From the NCBI GenBank assembly GCA_001970955.1, contig MPUH01000127.1:36231-100230 (forward strand): a stretch of DNA of 64,000 nucleotides, given 5' to 3'. The notes under the pieces were generated by a model. It was not told the DNA's origin. It saw only the letters and a list, made by a program, of their open reading frames with translations, and ran no database searches. Of this stretch, positions 9,781 through 19,599 are shown piece after piece (positions within the stretch are counted from its first letter, which is position 1; every line of letters starts with the position of its first letter). A program made the position numbers and the translations under genes. This DNA is from Stentor coeruleus. Taxonomy: Eukaryota > Ciliophora > Heterotrichea > Heterotrichida > Stentoridae.

Positions 9781-10377
9781 TTAATTTGCTTTGTCGTTGG
9801 GATTGAGGAAGCTGTTTAAAGTATTGTTGTAAAAGTTTATTTCTTCGGTTGTTAGGTCTGCGTAAAGAGCAATTTCCTTTACTTTTCTTTTTGATTCTTC
9901 AGCTGCTCGGCAGTATTCTTGTTTTCCAAGAATTTCTTTTTTGTTGCCTTCAAGAAAAAGTCCTCCCGTGAATTGGTTAAAAGTATGCAAAGAAGATTTA
10001 TTAATACTTGGCAAACGGATTTTACTATGTTTTAAAAACTGAGATATATCAGAATTAAGTCTATGCGATTTTTCTATTGAATTTATTGAGGAAATGTTAC
10101 AACTTGACATAAGTGTATTACCTTTGATATATTTTACATAATGAACTGAAAGGTGAGTAATTCTAGAAGTTTTATAAGTTGATTTTGTAGAATGAGGAGG
10201 AGAGGAGTTAAGTACTGAGCTCGCTTTAGAACGTAGATGGCTATCAAATAGGATTTTATTTTTGTTTCTTTTAGACTTACCATTCCTAGGATTTTTCTTT
10301 CTTCTTGGTTTTCCACCAAATATTGGAGGAAGGATTAATTCAGACTTATTTTCTTGTTCTTCAATTGCGCTTTCCAT
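9781..10377 (-). CDS. Uncharacterised basic protein, 198 residues
   Basis: No family recognised. The N-terminus is acidic for about 12 residues, then strongly basic (GGKPRRKKNPRNGKSKRNKN), which could act as a nuclear signal or bind nucleic acid or microtubules. A Ser/His-rich middle follows. The last 60 residues look helical (EYCRAAEESKRKVKEIALYA, then DLTTEEINFYNNTL). It lies 84 nt upstream of the 272-residue gene on the same strand; both are basic and low in complexity, so they may be functionally related. ATG context is ATGGAA; stop TAA. Confidence 0.68.
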   Translation of the reverse strand: MESAIEEQENKSELILPPIFGGKPRRKKNPRNGKSKRNKNKILFDSHLRSKASSVLNSSPPHSTKSTYKTSRITHLSVHYVKYIKGNTLMSSCNISSINSIEKSHRLNSDISQFLKHSKIRLPSINKSSLHTFNQFTGGLFLEGNKKEILGKQEYCRAAEESKRKVKEIALYADLTTEEINFYNNTLNSFLNPNDKAN

Positions 10378-11286
10378 TCAGAAAATATATAAAGTTAATA
10401 GTATGATATATCTAGGGTTTGTTTAATTAAGTTGATTAGAAAATGAAAAGAATTGTATTTAGATTAGGATTAGAATTAAGTTTGATGAGAGCTTTTAGAA
10501 AAATTATTTGTTATGTGAATTTTTAATGTTTAAATTTTAGTTTTATTTTTATTTAAACTATACCTATTATCAGAGTTTATTATAATGAATTAGTTAAGTT
10601 TTTGAGTTTTATGCTTGGAATATGAGTTTTATCTATTTTATTAATTTCATATATAATTCATCCTGATTTTAAGTTTTTAATTTTTATTCTGTGAAGTTTT
10701 TTAGACTATATAAGCTTAGTTATAATTTAAAAAATTATATGAAGAAATTACTGATAGTATGTTTGCATAAAATTGTAATGCATTAGTCCCTAACAATCTT
10801 CAATTTTTTTTTATAAGATTTCCTCATTGTAAATCACATATCAAGTTCAGCATTGCCCTTATCTTTATTAAAGTAGTTATCTCCTCACAAAATCTTATAA
10901 ATACCTAAATATCATAACTTTTGCTCTTTTATCATAAAATTACACAAATTTCTCAGTCCAAGTTTTACATTTAAAATCCTTTACATCTAATTATATACAC
11001 CAAATATTCATCAAAAAAAACATTCATCTCACAATTTTATCATTCAAAAATCAATAAATCTCATTATAAAATCTATGCACATCCCAAAACCTTTCCTCCA
11101 TCACAATAAACCTCCTCTTTACGCCCTCCAAATCATCCTCATCCAAATCTTAACCAAAAACTTATCACAAAACCTAAAACCTGTCTTATTCACAAACCAA
11201 AACGATTTCTCATCTAAAAACCCTAAAACTTTCCTAAAAATCCATTTAGTTTCATGATTGAATTTTTAAATAATTAGTGATTAGAA
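10378..11286. other. Spacer between two gene starts
   Basis: A divergent promoter region. The left part is G/T-rich and the right part A/C-rich. At 11041-11100 I count 17 C and 1 G, showing the strong depletion of G before plus-strand starts. An open frame at 11075-11257 is only a by-product of this bias. I see no other element. Confidence 0.6.
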
Positions 11287-11892
11287 ATGGATAAATCTAA
11301 ACCTCTATGTTGGGCTGATTTTTCCGAAGATGAAACCTCTGACACTGAAGAACTAACTCCTTTATCTGACCCAAACAAAAAACTCCTCCTCGACACAATC
11401 AGTTCCTCTACTCAACCATTATACCATTTCAAAATCGAAAATCTTCCATATACAATAACAACAAATGAAGAAATCCAAGCTTTTCTCAGCCTTTCCGAAA
11501 ATGAAGCTGCTATTCGAATGCAGTACAAAGGCAAAAAATTCACTGGATTTGCTCTTTTAATGACTAAATCTCAAGATATAGCATTAGCTATTGCCATAAA
11601 ATATGGAAGTAACTACAATGGCAGACCAATTCTCATATATTATAAACCAAACGAAAACTCTCAGTGGATTCCTCAAAAAAAGATGTTAGACTCAACAGGG
11701 CATAATACAACTTTTTCAATCACTCCACAAAATCGTATAGAAAACCATAAGAAAAAGCCTACAAAAGTAGGTAAAAACAGTCTCATAACAACAAAAGGCC
11801 AAGATTCTATAAAAAACTCCGCAAATATCCTAAATGATACTGCGATAATAAGTGTTTGGCCTAAAAAAGGTAAAGGTAAATTTACAAGATAA
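11287..11892 (+). CDS. RRM protein, possibly eIF4B/eIF4H-like
   Basis: A 201-residue protein with one RNA-recognition motif at about residues 42-120. RNP2 is FKIENLPY, RNP1 is in the KKFTGFALL strand, and an IYYKP strand ends the domain. The start, CWADFSEDE, resembles the tryptophan/acidic N-terminus of translation factors eIF4B and eIF4H, which stimulate the helicase eIF4A. The RNP1 match is loose (the usual aromatic/glycine order is partly kept). The tail is basic (HKKKPTKVGKN and GKGKFTR). The assignment to translation is inference; an RRM of another cytoplasmic RNA-binding protein is equally possible. It is 46 nt upstream of the granulin gene on the same strand. Confidence 0.6.
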   Translation: MDKSKPLCWADFSEDETSDTEELTPLSDPNKKLLLDTISSSTQPLYHFKIENLPYTITTNEEIQAFLSLSENEAAIRMQYKGKKFTGFALLMTKSQDIALAIAIKYGSNYNGRPILIYYKPNENSQWIPQKKMLDSTGHNTTFSITPQNRIENHKKKPTKVGKNSLITTKGQDSIKNSANILNDTAIISVWPKKGKGKFTR

Positions 11893-11938
11893 TCAAATAA
11901 CTAATTATACATAATAAAAATTAAGTTATTATATAAAA

Positions 11939-12637
11939 ATGCTAATATTAGCTATGATTTTACTCGGACTTATAAGAGCAGAATATTATACATGTAGTTC
12001 AGCTGGGAATGCTTGCAAAGTTGGGACGACATGTTGCAAAAGATCAAATGGGAAATATGGTTGCTGTCCTTTAGCTAATGGAATCTGTTGTAATGATGGA
12101 GAAGGGCATTGCTGTCCTTATGGTTTTCCTGTTTGTGATATTCCCCATAAAAGATGCTCAGACCATCTTTCTATGTATCTTGGAGAACCTTTGAAAGCAG
12201 ATGCTTTAGACTATAAAGATGCATTTCAATTCTTATATGGGATTGGATCAGGACTTGGTATTCGTCTTGATCAATATGTTACATGTACTGAACAGTTGTC
12301 AATTTCAATAACCCTTTTCTTACAAGCTTCAAAATATATGGGTGGTAGTACGACTTTAGACAATTTGATTATGGTTGAATTATTAGGTGAAGGGCTACAA
12401 CATTTGTCTATGTGCACTTTTAACTGCTTGGGAGCTGTTCAGACAAGTGTAAATTTTGTAGATGAGTTTATTGGGGAAATTGATGACAGAAATGATTTTA
12501 TGTGGAAAATTATTGAAAACATTGGGATCTATGGGAATTATATGTATAGAGAATATGAACAGATTCCTGAAGATACTTGGGAAGGCAAAGGGTATAGGAT
12601 CGGAAAGATCATTACTTATTTGTTTAGAGTTAGATAA
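11939..12637 (+). CDS. Secreted granulin-domain protein
   Basis: A 232-residue protein with an N-terminal signal peptide (LILAMILLGLIRA) and a complete granulin module at about residues 18-73. All twelve cysteines are present, with the spacing C-x6-C-x5-CC-x8-CC-x6-CC-x6-CC-x6-C-x6-C. Granulins are disulfide-stacked beta-hairpin domains found in secreted and lysosomal proteins, often on cysteine proteases. Here there is no protease. Instead a C-terminal region of about 155 residues follows, mostly helical, with a few further cysteines (VTCTE, MCTFNC). I do not recognise that region. The protein is probably secreted or lysosomal. Stop TAA. Confidence 0.8.
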   Translation: MLILAMILLGLIRAEYYTCSSAGNACKVGTTCCKRSNGKYGCCPLANGICCNDGEGHCCPYGFPVCDIPHKRCSDHLSMYLGEPLKADALDYKDAFQFLYGIGSGLGIRLDQYVTCTEQLSISITLFLQASKYMGGSTTLDNLIMVELLGEGLQHLSMCTFNCLGAVQTSVNFVDEFIGEIDDRNDFMWKIIENIGIYGNYMYREYEQIPEDTWEGKGYRIGKIITYLFRVR

Positions 12638-13669
12638 AAATTATATGGAAAATATTAGATGTGGAGATTTTATTTATGGATGTGTATGATTTTAATTAAA
12701 TAGTATATGTTGGTAATTTTATTAAGAACTATTTGATATATGATTTGAATTAGGTTTATGTTTTTATTGAATATGAATTTTTATGTAATTAAGTCTATTA
12801 TTAATTTAGTTATTGTTATTAATTTATGAGTTTATTTTAGTTTTGATTTTACTAATTGCTTTGTTGATAGGGTGCTAGAAGATTTCAGGCTTTTTATGCT
12901 ATTTAGGAAATTTTATAGGAATGGATATAAGTTTTTTCTGACTAATTTTGTTGCTTTGGGGATTCTAGAGGGTCACTAGAATTTAGGAGGATTTTGAATG
13001 TGTTATGATTAAAAGATATAGAATTGGAAGATTTTAGCAATAAGATGATTGTTATTGTAATATTGTAATGGGAAATTATTTGAGTTTTAATATATTTTTG
13101 TGAATGATTGTAAGCGAAACTTTGGTAGGGAGGAGTTAAATAAAGTTTATTTGCTATTATGGGTATGGAATCTATAAGGGTTTTGTAGTAGTTTATTATT
13201 AAATAATTGTTTAATATTTATATAATCACTGAAAATCAAGATACTTATTATAAATAATAAACTGTTGTTTAGAAAATTTCTAAAACTATACACGCTTTAA
13301 AAAATATTTGATCGATGATTGTAATTTATTAAAATAAAACATTTTTTATATTCAGTTATATAAGTTATCAAAACTCTATTGATTAAACTATATTTAAACA
13401 ATCTCTTAATATTAACTTTATCACAAACATGCACATTCAGAAACATAAAATCAAAGAATCAATTAAAAAATCTTATAATTATCAAAACAAAAAACTTTTG
13501 TATCACATCATTCAACACAAAAATCTTTTATCAAACTCAATCCAAAATCCTCTAAACCACCCAGCTTAAAATCCCCTCTTACAATCTCATTAACCCTTTA
13601 ATAATACTACCATCTTCATCTTAAATTTCTTTCTCAAGAAGAAAATCTCCGAAGTTATCTCATATAAAT
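12638..13669. other. Spacer before the eS19 gene
   Basis: About 1 kb between two plus-strand genes. The first part is strongly G/T-rich (at 12661-12720 I count 13 G and no C) and the last 350 nt are A/C-rich. The switch near 13.2 kb probably separates a termination zone from the eS19 promoter. A 48-codon open stretch near 12830-12985 is too weak to call. Confidence 0.6.
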
Positions 13670-14119
13670 ATGGACAAAAAAGCTTTAGTTGTTAAAGACG
13701 TGTCAGCCTCTGCCTTCATATCAGAATATGCAGCTTATCTTAAAAGAACAGATAAGATTACAATTCCAAGTTGGGTAGATTATGTCAAAACAGGTTCTGG
13801 AAAACAATTAGCTCCATATGATAAAGACTGGCTTTATATACGTGCAGCAGCTTTAGCAAGAAAAGTTTATTTAAGACCAAATATTGGTGTAGGAGCATTG
13901 AAAAAAGAGTTTGGATGCTCAAAAAACTATGGAACAACCCCATGTCACTTTGTCCAAGGATCAGGGAAAATTATTAGATATCTTATGAAAGAACTTGAAG
14001 ATAAAGGGATTATTGAGACTATCAAAGATGAAGATAATGACCAAAGGACAATTGGTAGAAAAATTACTCAGAAAGGTCAGCAGGAACTTGATAGTATTGC
14101 TAGGCAGATTAAAGTTTAG
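13670..14119 (+). CDS. RPS19: 40S ribosomal protein eS19
   Basis: A small-subunit protein of the 40S head, needed for 18S rRNA maturation. The 149-residue length matches the family. It shows the conserved VKDV start, IPSWVDYVKTG, DKDWLYIRAAALARKVYLRP, then GVGALKKEFG and the HFVQGSGKIIRY helix, ending with TIGRKITQKGQQELD. These are near-invariant across eukaryotes. No intron is present. The start follows CATATAAAT directly and has ATGGAC context; stop TAG. The long A/C-rich upstream region is typical of strong genes in this window. Confidence 0.96.
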   Translation: MDKKALVVKDVSASAFISEYAAYLKRTDKITIPSWVDYVKTGSGKQLAPYDKDWLYIRAAALARKVYLRPNIGVGALKKEFGCSKNYGTTPCHFVQGSGKIIRYLMKELEDKGIIETIKDEDNDQRTIGRKITQKGQQELDSIARQIKV

Positions 14120-14390
14120 ATTAAGTAGCTTGAATAATTATTATGATTTTGTATGTTGGATAAAAAAAATTTATAAGTTTTCGGGAATTTATGATGATAT
14201 TTGGTGAGTTTTATAATAAATCCATAAGATTAATAGTATTTATTTAAACTATAAGCCTTTAAATAATTTCTACAATAGAGTTTTATATATAAAATTTATA
14301 TTTTCCTTTAATTATACACAACATTTTATAGCCATAGCAATTATCTATTAAAATTTTAAAAAACTATTATAAACTTCATCATCCTACATC

Positions 14391-16475
14391 CTAAGAAGAT
14401 TTCTGACTGGGATCATTTTTTGCAATTTTCGTGTTTTTTTTCAATTGGAGCTCTTTTTTCCTATCAACCCTTATTAATGAACTCAGCGATGTATCATTTT
14501 TACTCTTAACCAAACTAGACAATGGATTTGTTCTATTTCTTCTAGTCATAGGCAGCTCAATCCTCCCCATATCTTCCTTCTGAGTCTGTTTTTTCTCTTC
14601 TTCTATATAATTAAACCTGGGCCCACTAAGCGGATTCTGCATCGCTTCTCTAATTTTTTGTTTTTTCAACCCTTTTCTCTTATAGCACGCATCAATGTCC
14701 AACGAACTTAAACTTTTCATATTATCCTCCCCTTTATTATTACTTGTCATCAAATTCTCACAGTCTATTTTCGGCATAAAAAACTCATAATCGCTTTGAT
14801 TGTAATCTGGGTCAAACATAACAGAATTTCCACATCCAACCTGTGGCTCTTTAACTAAAATCTTACACAAAGCAGGCTGAAACTCACTTTTCTCATTAGG
14901 TTTATCTAGACGCATATAAAATTTATCAAGTTCAACTGGAGAAAATTTTTCTAAATACTCAAAGTCCGAACATTTGTGGGATTTCACACATTTCAAACAG
15001 AGACTATCCATATCTTGTTGAACTCTACATTTATTACATCGAGAGTATCTCCAAACTAAATCTTGTCCGCATAGACAACATGATCTTTTATCTTCAGTTT
15101 CTATTATGAAATTCCCTTTCCAGCAATCATCGTCAATACTTTCTACAAAAATCCTTTTGAATATAGAAAAAATATCAGCATCAACATCAGGAAGGTGTGT
15201 ATTTAAATATTCAACTGCAAGAAGCGGTAGGTTGATTTTATGCTTTTTATCTTTAGTATTATTATAAACAGAAGAAACTTGATTGATACGACTTTTTGGA
15301 TATACAAACCATTGGCATACAACGGATAAATCACTGCTCACCCAATAAACTGTATCGCTTTTTGCTATAAAAATATCTCCAGGTTTAGTTAGCACATAAA
15401 AAAACTCGATGCCATTAATAAGAAGGTATTTTTCATCAGGTTTCCAGCTTCCATCAAACAAATCCACACCTTGCTCTTTGTGTACTTTTTTAGTCAAAGC
15501 ATTCATAGCGCTTTGAGGAATACCAACCCATTCGCAATGGCCATAAAGGGTAATATAAAGACCATTTAAAGATGTGTAAGACTGTCCGCCAATACAGAAA
15601 AATGAGTTTTTTAGCAACAAAACCAAAGGACTTGATAAACCTGGGATATCTGGAGTGTATCTCAAAAGATTATCTACAGAATTCCAATGCATAGGGCAAA
15701 GAAGGTGTTCAGAAATCTCATTATATAAAGCTTGATTTAATGACAAAGGGAATTCTGTATAAAAATCCTCAAGTCCCAAAAGTTTATCTAAAGAAAAATT
15801 AATATCATTGTATTGTAAAGGTAAATTCAGTTCCTTAAGAGACTCAATACTAAACCCTTCAAGATTGATTTTTAATATATGATTTGCCATACCAGGTATA
15901 ACAATCGAGTCTGCTTCAAAAAAACTCTGAACAACAGCAGCAGTCATTTCATTAACTAACATTGAAGGTCTATAAAACTCACATGATTTTACAATAGAAG
16001 AGTCGATTTCCTGAAGAAAATTTTCAATGGTTTCATTATCATATTTACTTAAAGGATTCCAAGTTTTTTCAAAGGTAAACAAAAATTTGTCGTAGTCTTG
16101 TCTTAGTTTCCAAGGCTGTAAGGAATTGAAATGTTTTGGAATACAAGACCAATAATTTCGACCTATCATAGTAGTCCATCCCCCTTTATGAGATACGCAG
16201 TTAAGTAAAGATAATAAATAGTCTGGTTCTTGTAAAGCTGTGGCAGTAAGAGCTGGATCTAAGTCGATGAATTTGTAATATTCAATGAGAAATGGTTTGA
16301 AAAGTTTTATTGAACTCAAAATTTCATCATATGTTATTGGCTGAGTTTCAGATTGAGATTCAGGATTTAAGGTCTTTAGTAAGTTTGCAGAGCTAAAGAA
16401 ACTACTTGATTGCATTTTGCTGAAAATTGCTGGGAAAGCTGTACTTGATGCACTGGCTTCGGATGCAGTTTTCAT
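14391..16475 (-). CDS. KDM6/UTX-like JmjC protein that lacks the iron-binding residues
   Basis: A 694-residue protein. Residues about 285-430 align with the JmjC domain of KDM6 (UTX/JMJD3) H3K27 demethylases: HCEWVGIP matches DCEWFAVH, then QGVDLFDGSWKP, FFYVLTKPGDIFI and DTVYWVSS match family strands. A zinc domain at about 460-505 (CCLCGQDLVW, CNKC, LCLKCVKSH) and the EYLEKFSPVELDKFY helix match the KDM6 C-terminal GATA-like zinc module. In active KDM6 the iron is held by HxE in GHQEN and by H in TVHW. Here these are GGQSY and TVYW, so all three ligands appear lost. I infer a catalytically dead reader or scaffold. The C-terminus is basic and disordered. Stop TAG. Confidence 0.78.
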   Translation of the reverse strand: MKTASEASASSTAFPAIFSKMQSSSFFSSANLLKTLNPESQSETQPITYDEILSSIKLFKPFLIEYYKFIDLDPALTATALQEPDYLLSLLNCVSHKGGWTTMIGRNYWSCIPKHFNSLQPWKLRQDYDKFLFTFEKTWNPLSKYDNETIENFLQEIDSSIVKSCEFYRPSMLVNEMTAAVVQSFFEADSIVIPGMANHILKINLEGFSIESLKELNLPLQYNDINFSLDKLLGLEDFYTEFPLSLNQALYNEISEHLLCPMHWNSVDNLLRYTPDIPGLSSPLVLLLKNSFFCIGGQSYTSLNGLYITLYGHCEWVGIPQSAMNALTKKVHKEQGVDLFDGSWKPDEKYLLINGIEFFYVLTKPGDIFIAKSDTVYWVSSDLSVVCQWFVYPKSRINQVSSVYNNTKDKKHKINLPLLAVEYLNTHLPDVDADIFSIFKRIFVESIDDDCWKGNFIIETEDKRSCCLCGQDLVWRYSRCNKCRVQQDMDSLCLKCVKSHKCSDFEYLEKFSPVELDKFYMRLDKPNEKSEFQPALCKILVKEPQVGCGNSVMFDPDYNQSDYEFFMPKIDCENLMTSNNKGEDNMKSLSSLDIDACYKRKGLKKQKIREAMQNPLSGPRFNYIEEEKKQTQKEDMGRIELPMTRRNRTNPLSSLVKSKNDTSLSSLIRVDRKKELQLKKNTKIAKNDPSQKSS

Positions 16476-17679
16476 TACAGATTATTATAGGCCCCCTTTG
16501 TTTGATAAAATGAATATTATACAAAGTTTAGTTATGATTTTTTTTAATTTTGTTAGGATTTTTAACAATGAAATATTAGGTTTTTTAGAGTGGTCGTAGT
16601 TTTTGCTTGTTTTGATAGGTTAAGAAATTAATTTGTGTTTGAAATTTGGTTTTTTTATGAGTGAAATAAATTAGGTCAATTTTTTTATTTGGTTTAAAAT
16701 ATTGGTTGTAAGTATTTATGGATTTTTTTGGTGAGTAAGTTATTTGCTGTTTAAGGTTTTGAAAAAAATGATGTTGTGAAGTTGTTATTTGTTAAATATT
16801 AGTTTTTATAAGTTGAATATATAAGTTATAAGCTGAGTTTTTGTATAAAAAATATTTTTTAATAGAAATTTGTGTTATGTTATAAAATATTTATGATAGG
16901 AAGCTTGGGGGATGTTTAAGTAATTATGATTAATGTAGTAAAAGTGTGATATGTAAATTTGAATATAATGCTTACTTGTGTGCACTTTTGAGTAATAATA
17001 TGTGAGATTTTATGTAGAGATAGATACAGATGGTTTTATATTGAATCCATCTTGCGATTTTATTCAGGTAAGTTTTTATAAGCTAAAAAATTTTTACTTT
17101 AATTTTTTTACTCTAGTTTTATCTGAAAATGAGTTTAGAAATTTATAAAAGCACATATTAATAGCACATACAATAAATAACAACTTAGCATTTTTTAGGA
17201 TTTAAATCTTTTACAATGCATTCAGCATCACTTCCTATTTTTGAGATTAATCTTATTCAATATATCAAATGCAATAGCATGATTAAAATCTTAAATCATC
17301 CATTATTCTATCAAAATATTCAATGCTATAATACTAATCTTTTATAGACAATTTCAACAAACATTTATGCGATTTGTCACTGAAAACCAAAAAACTGACC
17401 CTATATTAAACAAAATAAATACCAATTCTATTAAACAAAAAGCATATACAATCTAACACTATATATCAAAGCACATATCTTCATAAATCAGAAATAAAAA
17501 GTTTTATCTATTTTTAGCTTAAAACTATCATGTAGTATTAAGATTTTTCTATAGTCTCAAAGTATCCACAGATAAACTCATACTGATATACTTGATATGA
17601 TCAGTTTATAAGAAAGATAATGATAGTGAATTTTGTAAATATGAGTTTAGTATAAGAGTATTACCTTAGACAATAATAA
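16476..17679. other. Spacer between two gene starts
   Basis: A 1.2-kb divergent promoter region. The left 600 nt are G/T-rich, the right 500 nt A/C-rich. No open frame, RNA gene or repeat is visible. Confidence 0.6.
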
Positions 17680-18000
17680 ATGGATAATAGCGAAGTCCGT
17701 GTTGGCCAAGGCAAACCATACACAAGCTATGTTGGTGCTTCTAAAGAAATCTTGAAAGCCAAAGGATCAGTTGAGCTGCATGGTCTTGGAGAAGCTAATT
17801 CTAATGTAGTCAGAGCTGCAGAAATGCTAGTCTCATTGGGCTACGCTACACTAGAGAAATTCGAGACATTTACAGTTTCTGAGAATGATACTTCAGGAAT
17901 TCCACGCAACCGCAACAAGGTTATTATCAAGCTTTCCAGGGCTGGCACTTTTGATAAGGCTTATGCTGATTTCAATAGTTTTAGAGAGTCTAAAAAATAA
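17680..18000 (+). CDS. Alba-domain DNA/RNA-binding protein
   Basis: A 106-residue single-domain protein. The sequence YVGASKEILKAKGSVELHGL followed by GEANSNVVRAAEMLVSLGY matches the Alba fold: first strand and helix, the LHGLG turn, then the second helix. Eukaryotic Alba proteins are subunits of RNase P/MRP (Rpp20/Rpp25) or small cytoplasmic RNA-binding proteins; ciliates and plants have several short ones. The basic RNRNKVIIK hairpin near the C-terminal end would contact nucleic acid. It is too short for Rpp25. Which branch it belongs to cannot be decided from sequence alone. Context ATGGAT; stop TAA. Confidence 0.8.
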   Translation: MDNSEVRVGQGKPYTSYVGASKEILKAKGSVELHGLGEANSNVVRAAEMLVSLGYATLEKFETFTVSENDTSGIPRNRNKVIIKLSRAGTFDKAYADFNSFRESKK

Positions 18001-18846
18001 CACCTTAGATAACTTTGTTTTGAAATTTTTATTGATTTTGAAGGAAAAATTATAGGATTTTTTTGTGAGGAAGATTTATGTTATAAGTATTATGCAATAT
18101 ATGAAGTTTATGTGAAATTTAATTTTTTTATTGTGTGAGATAGAATTTGAGGAAAATAAAAGGTTTGCAGGCTTAGGAATGCTTATTGAATAAAGTTAGG
18201 ATGTTTTTTTATGATGTAGATATATATTAAATAGGTTATTAAAATTTGAAGATTTTTGATTTTAATGATAAGTTGTAGGTTACTTGTAGGTATGCTAATA
18301 AGTTTAAGGGATTTCATAGTAATACAGTTATGATAAATCATGGGGTGCTATAAAAAGTGTAAGATTGCGATAGATTTAGACTAAGAAATAAGAGAAAAAA
18401 TATTAAGCTCCACTTTTATTATAAGTTATTATTAACAAGGGCTGGACAATAGTCAAGCGATAATTCCTAACTAATACTAATACTATTTAGTATTTTTTTC
18501 TACTCATAACTTATTGACTACTTTATAATCATACCCCATATTGAGTCTATGAACTTTATACTTACGAAATCTCTGGATTATACTTAAAAAGCCTCAAGGG
18601 TTCATATAAATAGCCTCTATGCATAGCATATTTAACTCTTTACACCAATTATTTAATCATTTTCCATTTAAAATCTAATTCAATTATTCCAAATAAAAAA
18701 AATTCAATTTTAAACCATGCTATTCATCAAACTTCTCTTCATTTTTATTCATCATACATTAGCTGTTTGAATTTAATAATTTTAAGATATATATTGACAT
18801 AAAATCCCTTAACAATTCTCTAAACCATATTTCAAATAATAAAAAC
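18001..18846. other. Spacer between Alba and SF-assemblin genes
   Basis: About 0.85 kb. The left half is G/T-rich (3' flank of Alba), the right half A/C-rich (promoter of the next gene), switching near 18.4 kb. Nothing else is visible. Confidence 0.6.
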
Positions 18847-19599
18847 ATGTATTCATATACAGCCCAGAACGAGCGTGTATATCAGCTATCAGGCAAGTTA
18901 TCATCAATCCTCTCAACTCTAGAATCTGACAAAGATTTCTACGTGGAGCAGGTAGAAAAGCGAATTATGGTTCTAGAAAGCAACATCTACGAAAGTATCG
19001 AACAAGAAAACAAAAAGTTCAGAGTTGTTATCGAAAAACTCCAAAGCATAAACGATCGTCTTGAAGAAATGAAAAATCTACGTGATGAGTTCTTTAAAGC
19101 TAAAACTGAAGAAATTAATGAATTCGAAGCCGCTATAATAGAAGAACTAAGCCATACAGACTTTCGTAAAAAAGATAGCGAGAGTAAGTTTTATCGTATT
19201 ATTGATGATAGATTAGGATCATTATCATCTGAACTTTCTCGTGAAATAAAATCACGAAAGGATAATTTTGATGAGCTTAATGAATACTGCAGTACAAATC
19301 TTAATAAAGTTAAAGACACTTTGAAAAATGAACTTGTGGAAAGGGAAGAAAATGCTGAGAAGTTTTCTAATAATATTAGTTCGAGGATTAATGCAGTTAA
19401 ACAGCTTATTAGTGTAGAAAAAGAAGCAAGGGATAAAGCTGAAGAAGCTTTGTTGGCAATGCTTCAGGATTTAGTTGCTAGAATGAAGAAAGAGATTGAG
19501 GATGAGAGGAATGAGAGGGAAGAAAGCGAAGAAACTTTGTTAGGGTTGTTGGAAGAGACATGCTCAAAGCTAAATAACATAACTAAGTTTAAGGATTAG
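18847..19599 (+). CDS. SF-assemblin, striated rootlet fibre protein
   Basis: SF-assemblin polymerises into non-contractile striated fibres attached to basal bodies in algae, ciliates and apicomplexans. The 250-residue protein has a short non-helical head (about 20 residues) and an almost unbroken coiled coil to the end. The C-terminal signature is clear: VEKEARDKAEEALLAMLQDL, then DERNEREESEETLLGLLEET, followed by C. The EETLLGLLEETC block is diagnostic of the family. There is no intron. In a heterotrich it would belong to the kinetodesmal or rootlet fibres of the cortex. Stop TAG. Confidence 0.92.
   Translation: MYSYTAQNERVYQLSGKLSSILSTLESDKDFYVEQVEKRIMVLESNIYESIEQENKKFRVVIEKLQSINDRLEEMKNLRDEFFKAKTEEINEFEAAIIEELSHTDFRKKDSESKFYRIIDDRLGSLSSELSREIKSRKDNFDELNEYCSTNLNKVKDTLKNELVEREENAEKFSNNISSRINAVKQLISVEKEARDKAEEALLAMLQDLVARMKKEIEDERNEREESEETLLGLLEETCSKLNNITKFKD

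Noticed and set aside
8878-10377. RPB4 and the two basic-protein genes as an operon
   Set aside because: Spacing of 84-95 nt is common here, each gene has its own A/T leader and start context, and no shared function is evident.
15540-15570. His-Cys-Glu in GHCEW as a replacement iron site in the JmjC protein
   Set aside because: It aligns with GDCEW of UTX, which lies on a different part of the fold, and the distal His is also missing.
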